From the NCBI GenBank assembly GCA_020851885.1, contig JADZBW010000025.1, positions 1 through 6,052 on the forward strand: a stretch of DNA of 6,052 nucleotides. Direction: 5' to 3'. Made by a program: the position numbers and the translations under genes. Every line of letters starts with the position of its first letter. Position 1 is the first letter of the stretch. This document shows positions 1 to 5,509 of this stretch, piece by piece. Source of the DNA: Fimbriimonadaceae bacterium (GTDB lineage: Bacteria; Armatimonadota; Fimbriimonadia; Fimbriimonadales; Fimbriimonadaceae). The notes under the pieces are model-generated. The model did no database searches. It saw only the letters and a program-made list of their open reading frames with translations, and had not been told where the DNA came from.

Positions 1-2
1 CG

Positions 3-257
3 GCGCCAGGTCGAATGTCATTTCCGCACAATATGACCCTGCCCTTGGTTTTTTGCGGTTGGATGTGCGTCTCAGTCGCATTGGCAAGCCGGCTGGGAAA
101 TCCACTGGAATCAAACCTTGAGGTCGTCGATAGCTTCTTTGCACTCTTTAAGAATTGGGACATCTTGTGGTTTGCGGCCGCCCAGGCCGGTGCGCTGTCC
201 CTGTCGATCTTCGTATCTGGCCGCCGACCTGAGAGCGAGAGTGTAGACTCACCGTAA
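3..257 (+). CDS. C-terminal end of a membrane protein (5' end outside window)
   Basis: This reading frame is open from the window's left edge to a TAA at 255-257. It could start at the ATG at 15, but no convincing ribosome binding site precedes that codon, so it is more likely the tail of a longer gene. Counting from that ATG, the peptide has two hydrophobic stretches, at about residues 8-25 and 49-67, and a short polar tail ending in VDSP. This is what the last helices of a polytopic inner-membrane protein look like. The final stretch (NWDILWFAAAQAGAL) faintly resembles the W-x-x-x-W last helix of MFS nucleoside permeases, but that resemblance is too weak for an assignment. The TAA overlaps the ribF start as TAATG, which suggests translational coupling and co-transcription with ribF. 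Confidence 0.5.
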   Translation, partial: APGRMSFPHNMTLPLVFCGWMCVSVALASRLGNPLESNLEVVDSFFALFKNWDILWFAAAQAGALSLSIFVSGRRPESESVDSP

Positions 258-1174
258 TGCAGATTCACTTCGGCGAAGAACTCCTTCGGGCAGAGTGGTC
301 TGCGGCGGTCGTTTGTCTCGGCACTTTCGACGGCGTGCATCTGGGACACCAGACCGTTATTTCCACGGCGGTCCGGGCGGCAAAATCAAAAGGACTCCCG
401 TGCGTCCTCCTGACGTTTGATCGACACCCGGCCGCCATTCTCGCTCCCGAACGTTGCCCCAAGCAGATCGCCTCGCTTGCGTCGAATCTCGAAGCGTTCG
501 CGAAACTCGGGGTTGCGGCCGCCGTCGTGCTGCCTTTCACACTCGAAAGAAGCCAGACGCCCGCCGAAGCCTTCTTCGAAGAAGTGATTGTACGAAGGGT
601 GCGGGGAACAGAGATTGTCGTGGGCCATGACTTCGCCTTCGGCAAGAACAGGCTAGGCACGCCCGATTGGCTTAAGACCCGGATCGAAACAGACGAGATT
701 CCGCCCTTCGAAATCGACGAATTGCGAGTCAGCAGCAGCGGCATTCGGCGGGCGGTCATGGAAGGGGACGTGGAACAGGCGGGGCGTTGGCTGGGGCGAG
801 CGTTCGATATCGAAGGGATCGTGGTGAGTGGCCAGCGACTAGGTCGGACGCTTGGATTCCCAACGATCAATCTCGCTCGCTCGGTCGATGGGGTCCTGCC
901 CAAAGATGGAATCTACGCGGGCTTGGCAAGGATTGGAACAAATCGCTATGCCGCTGCCATCAGCATTGGGTTCCGCCCCACGGTCCAAGGCAAGAACCGC
1001 ACTTTGGAAGCCTATTTGATCGACTACCCTGGACGGGAAATCTACGGTGAACCGGTCACCCTCGAGTTTCACCGCAGAGTCAGGGACGAAGCAAAGTTCG
1101 AGTCTCTGAGTGAATTGAAGACGCAGATGGCACGAGATGTCGAGTTCACGTCAAACATCGTCCGGCTTGCCTGA
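257..1174 (+). CDS. ribF: Bifunctional riboflavin kinase / FMN adenylyltransferase (FAD synthetase)
   Basis: RibF phosphorylates riboflavin to FMN and then adenylates FMN to FAD, both with ATP, in the cytoplasm. The 305-residue product has the usual family length and both domains. The N-terminal nucleotidyltransferase domain (about 1-180) shows GTFDGVHLGH at residues 22-31, containing the HxGH nucleotide-binding motif, then LTFDRHP at 52-58, VVGHDFAFG at 121-129, and SSSGIRR at 159-165, matching the family's S-S-T-x-I-R signature. The C-terminal kinase domain (about 183-305) shows GRTLGFPTINL at 196-206, a variant of the family's P-T-A-N motif, GFRPT at 238-242, and LEAYLID at 250-256, where E251 aligns with the catalytic glutamate. 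The ATG overlaps the upstream stop by one base and has no clear Shine-Dalgarno site, so coupled translation is likely. No key motif is missing. Confidence 0.97.
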   Translation: MQIHFGEELLRAEWSAAVVCLGTFDGVHLGHQTVISTAVRAAKSKGLPCVLLTFDRHPAAILAPERCPKQIASLASNLEAFAKLGVAAAVVLPFTLERSQTPAEAFFEEVIVRRVRGTEIVVGHDFAFGKNRLGTPDWLKTRIETDEIPPFEIDELRVSSSGIRRAVMEGDVEQAGRWLGRAFDIEGIVVSGQRLGRTLGFPTINLARSVDGVLPKDGIYAGLARIGTNRYAAAISIGFRPTVQGKNRTLEAYLIDYPGREIYGEPVTLEFHRRVRDEAKFESLSELKTQMARDVEFTSNIVRLA

Positions 1175-1187
1175 CGTCATCTATGTT

Positions 1188-1673
1188 ATGAAGAAGCCGA
1201 TCCTCATCATTGTGGCGATCTTGGTCGTGCTCGTTGGCATTCGAGCCATCCTCTCAATGGGAGGCGCAGACGACAAGACGCTTGTGAAGGCTGCGCTTAA
1301 AGAGTCGCTTGAAGCAAGCAAGGAAGGCCGCCCCGGCGGAGTGATGGACAAGATTTCGGACAAGCTGACGGTGAATAAGGAGCAAGTTGCTTCCATGTCT
1401 CAAATTGCCAAGTGGATTCGGGACTCCAAACCGGACGTGACAGTAACGCAGCAAGAACCGATCATCTTGGAGGATGAAGCTCGCGTCACTTCACCCGTCA
1501 CCATCAAAGCCAACTTCCCGGGTGGAGTCGCCTTGGACAAGACGATCGATGGCGTGACCCTGATCTTCGCCAAGGAGAGTTCGATGGACTACTTCATCAT
1601 CCCCACCAAGAAATGGCGGTTGAAGGAAGTCCTTCTTCCTTCGGATGTGATGGCTCAACTGAGTCCGTATTAG
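1188..1673 (+). CDS. Membrane-anchored protein of unknown function
   Basis: I do not recognise this 161-residue protein. It begins MKKP, followed by one strongly hydrophobic segment (about residues 4-22) with no lipobox and no clear signal peptidase site. It is therefore probably an uncleaved signal anchor with the remainder outside the cytoplasm. The soluble part starts with a charged helix (KTLVKAALKESLEASKEGR), continues with a lysine-rich region, then alternating strand-like segments (about residues 80-150) and a KKWRLKEVLLPSD ending. A helix followed by a curved sheet is reminiscent of NTF2/SnoaL-like domains, but this is only an impression. The frame could start earlier at ATG 1137 inside ribF. 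ATG 1188 is preferred because it places the lysines directly before the membrane segment. No Shine-Dalgarno site is visible, and the 13-base gap after ribF suggests read-through and coupling. Confidence 0.8.
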   Translation: MKKPILIIVAILVVLVGIRAILSMGGADDKTLVKAALKESLEASKEGRPGGVMDKISDKLTVNKEQVASMSQIAKWIRDSKPDVTVTQQEPIILEDEARVTSPVTIKANFPGGVALDKTIDGVTLIFAKESSMDYFIIPTKKWRLKEVLLPSDVMAQLSPY

Positions 1674-1785
1674 GCATCGGTGGGCCTTTGTACCCATGTT
1701 TGCCACGAAGGAAGACTCGCTGCAGTTGCTGAGGTTGGGGCTGGTACAAGAGCCGGCCTTTTCTCAACAACCTTAGGAGGTTCAT
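1674..1785 (+). promoter_or_regulatory. Intergenic leader with a possible extended -10 element
   Basis: This 112-base gap lies between the anchored protein and the small lipoprotein. TGGTACAAG at 1742-1750 fits an extended -10 element (TG-n-TACAAG). It would place a transcription start near 1757, leaving a leader of about 29 bases before the lipoprotein ATG. No good -35 element lies at normal spacing; TTGCTG at 1726-1731 is too close. No convincing terminator follows the upstream gene, so read-through from ribF remains possible. Confidence 0.25.
1775..1780 (+). promoter_or_regulatory. Strong ribosome binding site of the small lipoprotein gene
   Basis: AGGAGG is a full match to the anti-Shine-Dalgarno core and lies five bases before the ATG at 1786. 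It fixes the start of a very short gene that might otherwise be doubted. It is the strongest such site in the window and contrasts with the SD-less starts of ribF, the deaminase gene and comM. Confidence 0.85.
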
Positions 1786-1986
1786 ATGAAGAAACTAATC
1801 GGCGCATGCGCCATCGTCCTCGTTTTGTCATTCGGTATTTTGGGTTGCAGCGCACCCAAGGAAGGCGATCCCGCCGCCACGACCACGACGCCCGCAACGG
1901 GCACGACTAAACCAAACACGCCTACGACGACACCGGAAGCCCCCGCAACGCCGCCGGCAAACGCACCGGCGACCACCGGCAAGTAA
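1786..1986 (+). CDS. Small Thr/Pro/Ala-rich lipoprotein
   Basis: This is a 66-residue predicted lipoprotein of unknown function. The signal peptide has a KK n-region, a hydrophobic core (about residues 4-19) and the lipobox ILGC, with the acylated cysteine at position 21. The mature part is only about 46 residues. After SAPKEGDP it is a low-complexity stretch of Thr, Pro and Ala (14 threonines) ending in GK, with no folded domain apparent. It probably acts as a flexible surface or periplasmic tether, and the Thr/Pro content could allow O-glycosylation; both roles are inference. Thr codons are mixed (ACG 9, ACC 3, ACT 1, ACA 1), so the tract is not a fresh triplet expansion. It has its own strong ribosome binding site, is followed by a hairpin terminator, and may be transcribed alone. 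Confidence 0.8.
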   Translation: MKKLIGACAIVLVLSFGILGCSAPKEGDPAATTTTPATGTTKPNTPTTTPEAPATPPANAPATTGK

Positions 1987-2008
1987 CAAGAGAAGCGCCT
2001 GCTTCAGA

Positions 2009-2034
2009 TGGGCGGCTTCGATCGAAGCCGCCCA
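2009..2034. terminator. Perfect palindrome, probable bidirectional terminator
   Basis: The stretch is perfectly self-complementary, with 11-base arms (TGGGCGGCTTC and its complement) around a GATC loop. It lies between the lipoprotein stop (1986) and the stop of the converging osmC gene (2044). The plus-strand flank is AATTTCATTTCT, a broken U-rich tail suited to intrinsic termination of the lipoprotein transcript. The minus-strand flank has no U run, so termination of osmC here would be weaker. Confidence 0.7.
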
Positions 2035-2043
2035 ATTTCATTT

Positions 2044-2457
2044 CTAGACTGAAACCGTTAAGTCCAAAGTGATTTCCAAGTTCAAGGCTTTGGAAATGGG
2101 ACAACCTGCCTTGGCTTCCGCCGCGGCTTCCTCGACTTTGGCCTTGTCCGCGCCAGTCGCTCTCACCTCGCAAGCCAATTCCGACTTTGTCAGTGTGCCC
2201 GCTTCGAGCGTGATCGTCGACTTCGTTGTGATGGATTCTGGCGTGATGCCTCGATCTCCAAGCTTGGCGCTTAGGGCCATCGAGAAGCACCCGGCGTGAG
2301 CCGCGGCAACAAGCTCTTCTGGATTGGTTCCCGGGGCATCTTCGAACCGCATTCGAAAGTCGTATTTTGTGTCGCTAAGAGTTCCACTCTGCGTCTTCAG
2401 CACTCCATTGCCATCTTTCAGGCCACCGCTCCAAACGGCCGTCGCATTTCTTTGCAT
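2044..2457 (-). CDS. osmC: OsmC-family peroxiredoxin (organic hydroperoxide reductase)
   Basis: This cytoplasmic thiol peroxidase reduces organic hydroperoxides to alcohols using a pair of cysteines. The 137-residue product matches the usual length of about 140. It has the OsmC hallmarks: TNPEELVAAAHAGCFSMAL at residues 44-62, with the peroxidatic cysteine C57 and conserved E48, and AGCPISKALN at 117-126, with the second cysteine C119. N-terminal RFED and C-terminal EITLDLTVSV complete the fold. The second motif (AGCPISKAL) favours the OsmC branch over Ohr. The ATG at 2457 has a strong GGAGG site six bases upstream. It is transcribed divergently from the deaminase gene and converges on the small lipoprotein. 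Stress induction is typical of the family; the inverted repeat in its leader is a candidate control site. Confidence 0.95.
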   Translation of the reverse strand: MQRNATAVWSGGLKDGNGVLKTQSGTLSDTKYDFRMRFEDAPGTNPEELVAAAHAGCFSMALSAKLGDRGITPESITTKSTITLEAGTLTKSELACEVRATGADKAKVEEAAAEAKAGCPISKALNLEITLDLTVSV

Positions 2458-2463
2458 CCATCT

Positions 2464-2468
2464 CCTCC
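2464..2468 (-). promoter_or_regulatory. Ribosome binding site of osmC
   Basis: Read on the minus strand, GGAGG (within GGGAGGAGA) lies six bases before the osmC ATG at 2457. It confirms that start. Confidence 0.8.
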
Positions 2469-2473
2469 CATCT

Positions 2474-2486
2474 GATCAAGTTGATC
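2474..2486. repeat. Inverted repeat GATCAA-G-TTGATC in the osmC/deaminase gap
   Basis: Two perfect six-base arms are separated by a single G, inside the 83-base divergent gap (2458-2540). The repeat ends 17 bases before the osmC ATG on the minus strand, immediately upstream of its ribosome binding site, so a bound protein would sit in the osmC leader or over its transcription start. It could be an operator or a chance palindrome. No regulator gene is in the window to match it. Confidence 0.3.
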
Positions 2487-2540
2487 GCCCCATAGATTAC
2501 TTGGATCGGAGCCCGGCAATCCGGTACCTTAGCGACGCCT

Positions 2541-3548
2541 ATGATTCCCATCGAGACCCTTCGCAAGATGCCCAAGGTCGAACTGCATGTTCACCTCGAA
2601 GGATCCATCCGCCCGGAAACCCTGCTGAAGTTGGCTCGTTGGCACGAGATTTCCCTTCCCGCCGACGATTTGCCCGGATTGGAGCGCTGGTACACATTCC
2701 GGGACTTTTCTCATTTCGTGGAGGTCTATATCGCCATTTCCCAGTGCATTCGAACACCTGAGGATCTGGAGCTGATCGCAAGGGAGTTTTTGGCTGGCCA
2801 AGCTGCCCAGAACATCCTGCACAGTGAGGTCACCTATACGGCGGCAACCATCGAAAAGCATGTTGGAATCCCGTTCGACGAGCAGATATCTGCCCTGAAG
2901 AGGGCGATGGATTATGGTCGGGAAGAACTGGGCATCTCGATGTCGCTGATTCTCGATATCGTCCGCGGGCACTCACTGGATCGAGCGGTGCAAATTGCTG
3001 AGTGGTGCGTTGAAGCCAAAGAGCAGGGGGTCTGCGCCCTGGGGATTGCGGGCGAAGAGTGGCGTGGAACTGCTGAATATGAGCCTGCATACCGATTGGC
3101 CAGAGAATGCGGATTGCCAGTCGTGGCGCATGCTGGGGAAACCTGTGGTCCAGAAGTGATTTGGGATTCCTTGAACGTCGCTCAGGCCGTCCGAATCGGC
3201 CATGGCGTGCGGTGTCAGGAGGACCCGGCTTTGGTCGATGAACTGCGGAAGCGACAGGTTCCGCTCGAAGTCTGTCCATCCAGCAACGTTTGTTTGGGCG
3301 TTTTCCCCAGCCTGGTCGATCACCCGATCAAGCAACTCCTCGATCAGGGCCTTTATGTGACTTTGAATTCAGATGATCCGCCGATGTTCGGCACGACCCT
3401 GACCGACGAGTTTGCCCGGGTTAGTGAAACCTTCAACCTGGATTTCGAAGCATGCCGATCATTCAGCGTTCGTGCGGCGGATGCGGCTTTGGTGGATACG
3501 ACGCGCAAAGCAGAACTACGGGCCGAGATCGATTCCTGGCAGCCCTGA
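2541..3548 (+). CDS. add: Adenosine deaminase family protein
   Basis: The product is a zinc-dependent amidohydrolase of the adenosine/AMP deaminase superfamily, which hydrolyses the 6-amino group of an adenine-containing nucleoside. Its 335 residues are normal for the family. Visible motifs: KVELHVHLEGS at 12-22 (metal ligands H16 and H18), HAGE at 197-200 (H197 ligand, E200 catalytic), IGHGV at 219-223 (H221), CPSSNVCLG at 245-253, and LNSDDPPMFGT at 275-285 (D278 ligand, D279). All catalytic residues are present. Where classic adenosine deaminases carry an AGDE segment, this one reads GIAGEEWRG (168-176), so the substrate could be adenosine, deoxyadenosine or a relative such as 6-aminodeoxyfutalosine. 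No Shine-Dalgarno site precedes the ATG. A weak TTGGAT (2501)/TACCTT (2525) pair with an 18-base spacer would give a nearly leaderless message. The gene converges on pepF with a three-base gap. Confidence 0.92.
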   Translation: MIPIETLRKMPKVELHVHLEGSIRPETLLKLARWHEISLPADDLPGLERWYTFRDFSHFVEVYIAISQCIRTPEDLELIAREFLAGQAAQNILHSEVTYTAATIEKHVGIPFDEQISALKRAMDYGREELGISMSLILDIVRGHSLDRAVQIAEWCVEAKEQGVCALGIAGEEWRGTAEYEPAYRLARECGLPVVAHAGETCGPEVIWDSLNVAQAVRIGHGVRCQEDPALVDELRKRQVPLEVCPSSNVCLGVFPSLVDHPIKQLLDQGLYVTLNSDDPPMFGTTLTDEFARVSETFNLDFEACRSFSVRAADAALVDTTRKAELRAEIDSWQP

Positions 3549-3553
3549 GGGCT
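3541..3553. repeat. Small inverted repeat spanning both convergent stop codons
   Basis: AGCCC-TGA-GGGCT is a five-base perfect stem whose loop is the deaminase stop codon. Its right arm reaches into the pepF stop codon (TAG on the minus strand, 3552-3554). Neither strand has a U run after it, so it is at best a weak terminator. It is the only hairpin in the three-base gap between these convergent genes. Confidence 0.3.
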
Positions 3554-5363
3554 ACTTGAATTCTGACCAGAGACGTTCGAATTCGGCGACCAGGCGCTCC
3601 ATGGCGTCAAACCCACCCTGCCAAAAACGCTTTGAGTTCAAGTCGACCTCCACCGTCGCCATCAGTTCTTCTGGCGACTTCGATCCCGCCAGTCGCAGAA
3701 GCGCGATGTACTTGTCCGCGAAAGCGGGTCCTTCATCCTTCGCCCGCTGAAAGAGGGAGAGGACCAAGAGCTCGCCAAAAGAGTAGGCATACACGTAAAA
3801 CGGAACCGAAATAAAGTGGCTGACGTACCCCCACCAACTCCGATGCTGGTCGCCAAGGGTGACGCTCGACCCAAACATCGCCTGAAGCTCTTCGTGCCAA
3901 ATTCCGCCAAAATCTTCCGATGTAAGCTCGCCGTCGCTTCGTCGAACCTCGTGGCAACGCCTTTCAAAAGAGAACATGGCCGCCTGTCGAAAGACGGTGG
4001 CGAAGATCCCCTCGATTTTGCCTGCATAGAGGGCGAGCTTGTCTTTCAGCGTTGCCGAAGCTACTAGTTTCTCGAAGACCAGCATCTCTCCAAAGGTCGA
4101 TGCCAGTTCCGCCAAGGGAAGGGTGCCGTGGAAGTTGAAATAGGTCTGGTCGCGGCTCAGTGAGGCATGGACTCCATGCCCGAGTTCATGGGCGAGAGTC
4201 ATCACGTCGTCGGCTTGATTCAGGTAGCTCTGAAAGACCACGGGGTGGGTATCGGGAGTGTTGTAAGAGCAAAACGCGCCGCCGCGTTTGCCTTTACGCG
4301 GCTCCGCATCGATCCAATTGGAATCGAAGAACTCTCGAGCACGCGCTTCCATCTCCGCACTGAAGCTGCCAAAAGCCTCCAGGACGATTGCCTTGGCCTT
4401 GTCCCATTCGATCGGCTCTTCGGTATCGAAGAGGGGGGCATAACGATCGATATGCGTGAGTTCGGGCAGACCAAGGATTTCTCGCTTGACCTTGTAGAAC
4501 CGCTCAACCAGGCGGTAATTGTCCTTGCACATGGCCACCACGAGATCGACCGTATCCTTGCGAAGCTCGTTCGCCATGTGGCGGCTTTCTTCCGGGTATC
4601 CAAACTTGCGCAGGCGGTCTCCCACTGCCTTGTCCTGGATCAGATTGTTGTAGGTAAAGACAAGGACTCGCTCCATCTCTTTGAGGCCCGCCGTAAAGGT
4701 ATCGGCTGCGGCCTGACGCACCTCACGCTCTGGAGAGCGCAGCCGGTTCAGAACATCTTCCTGTGAAATCTCCTCGATTTCGCTCGACCCAGGCATCTGG
4801 AACCTGTATACGTGGTTGCTGGTGACCTCTTCGAACAACCGCTCCCAGGCTCGGTTGCCCGTGTTTGCCGTCTCTTCAAGGATGATCTCTTCGGGTTCGG
4901 ATAGTCGATGCGGGCTGAAGGCGCGGGCCACCTGGATGTAGTGGCGGAAGTTCGCGTTGGCCGGGCTTTGGAGGGCCGTTTGAATGGCCTGTTCGGGTGC
5001 GCCTTGCAATTCCAAGTCGAAGAACATCAGCTTCACATTGAGTTCTGTGCCTCTCTCCATCTGCTTCTGCATGAAAGCTCCGATCGCGGGATTGCCGGTG
5101 TCGGCAGCGAAGAGCAGGCTGGCAAAGACCATCGGCTTAACGGCTTCCTGGTTCAGCACCTCATACTCGGCGAGGGAAGCGGCGAGGGTCTCCGGAGTCA
5201 GGTCGGGGGATTCTATCTTGCCTCGGTACTTGGCAGCAAATGCGTTTGCGGCAGAATGGGCGGCGGCCCAACTTGCCTCGATCGCGGGGTCTTCTGGGCC
5301 GGAGTAGAGGGCAGAAAGATCCCAACGGACCTGGGGAGGAGCGGGCACCGCACTGGCAGACAT
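3552..5363 (-). CDS. pepF: Oligoendopeptidase F, M3 family zinc metallopeptidase
   Basis: This is a cytoplasmic zinc endopeptidase that cleaves short peptides, so its likely role is peptide turnover. With the ATG at 5363 the product has 603 residues, the usual PepF length, and begins a few residues before the family-typical RWDLSALYSGPEDP. The N-terminal helical region is followed by the catalytic core. HELGHGVH starts at residue 392, with zinc ligands H392 and H396 and catalytic E393. AELASTFGE follows, with E419 as the expected third ligand. The C-terminal HFISVPFYVYAY (516-527) matches the family's substrate-binding His/Tyr region. No signal peptide is seen. The frame also allows a TTG start at 5435, adding 24 residues and preceded by GGAG at 5441-5444. 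ATG 5363 is preferred from family alignment, although its own Shine-Dalgarno match is poor. It is divergent from comM. Confidence 0.95.
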   Translation of the reverse strand: MSASAVPAPPQVRWDLSALYSGPEDPAIEASWAAAHSAANAFAAKYRGKIESPDLTPETLAASLAEYEVLNQEAVKPMVFASLLFAADTGNPAIGAFMQKQMERGTELNVKLMFFDLELQGAPEQAIQTALQSPANANFRHYIQVARAFSPHRLSEPEEIILEETANTGNRAWERLFEEVTSNHVYRFQMPGSSEIEEISQEDVLNRLRSPEREVRQAAADTFTAGLKEMERVLVFTYNNLIQDKAVGDRLRKFGYPEESRHMANELRKDTVDLVVAMCKDNYRLVERFYKVKREILGLPELTHIDRYAPLFDTEEPIEWDKAKAIVLEAFGSFSAEMEARAREFFDSNWIDAEPRKGKRGGAFCSYNTPDTHPVVFQSYLNQADDVMTLAHELGHGVHASLSRDQTYFNFHGTLPLAELASTFGEMLVFEKLVASATLKDKLALYAGKIEGIFATVFRQAAMFSFERRCHEVRRSDGELTSEDFGGIWHEELQAMFGSSVTLGDQHRSWWGYVSHFISVPFYVYAYSFGELLVLSLFQRAKDEGPAFADKYIALLRLAGSKSPEELMATVEVDLNSKRFWQGGFDAMERLVAEFERLWSEFK

Positions 5364-5440
5364 GCCCTTGATTATGGCTTCCCCGTCCTGCGCCAATTTT
5401 GCCGGGCCCACAGCCGGCGCAATGAGCCGATTCAACCAGG

Positions 5441-5444
5441 CTCC
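5441..5444 (-). promoter_or_regulatory. Possible ribosome binding site for a longer pepF start
   Basis: On the minus strand GGAG lies five bases before an in-frame TTG at 5435. It is the better ribosome site of the two candidates, but it serves a rare start codon and would add a 24-residue Ala-rich extension that M3 peptidases normally lack. It is recorded because it bears on the choice of start. Confidence 0.25.
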
Positions 5445-5494
5445 GAGGCGATGCCGGATAGTGAGACTTTAGCATCCAAGAATCCATAAACCAG

Positions 5495-5500
5495 TAGAAT
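5495..5500 (+). promoter_or_regulatory. Candidate -10 element for comM
   Basis: TAGAAT differs from the TATAAT consensus at one position and ends nine bases before the comM ATG. Transcription would start at or within a few bases of that ATG, giving a leaderless or nearly leaderless message, in line with the missing Shine-Dalgarno site. No good -35 element is seen at the usual distance. Confidence 0.4.
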
Positions 5501-5509
5501 AAGTGCGCC

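Noticed and set aside
265..903. A 212-codon open frame on the minus strand opposite ribF
   Set aside because: It is entirely antisense to a well-supported ribF. Its translation is rich in Ser, Arg and Pro, as expected from GC-rich antisense codons, and shows no recognisable domain.
1172..1179. TGACGTCA palindrome overlapping the ribF stop codon
   Set aside because: Eight-base palindromes occur often by chance, and it lies inside a probable operon with no promoter signal around it.
1739..1764. Possible terminator (GGCT/AGCC stem followed by GGCCTTTTCTC) after the anchored protein gene
   Set aside because: The stem is only four base pairs with an eight-base loop, too weak to call.
1782..1982. 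A hydrophobic Val/Gly/Ala-rich minus-strand frame opposite the small lipoprotein
   Set aside because: Its composition is the mirror of the Thr/Pro/Ala codons on the plus strand, and the plus-strand gene has a signal peptide, lipobox and ribosome site.
1864..1983. Thr/Pro-rich tract as a tandem DNA repeat
   Set aside because: The codons vary and no fixed repeat unit is seen at the DNA level; only the amino-acid composition is repetitive.
4167..4766. A 199-codon plus-strand open frame inside pepF
   Set aside because: It is antisense to the catalytic core of pepF, including the HELGH motif, and has no recognisable domain or ribosome site.
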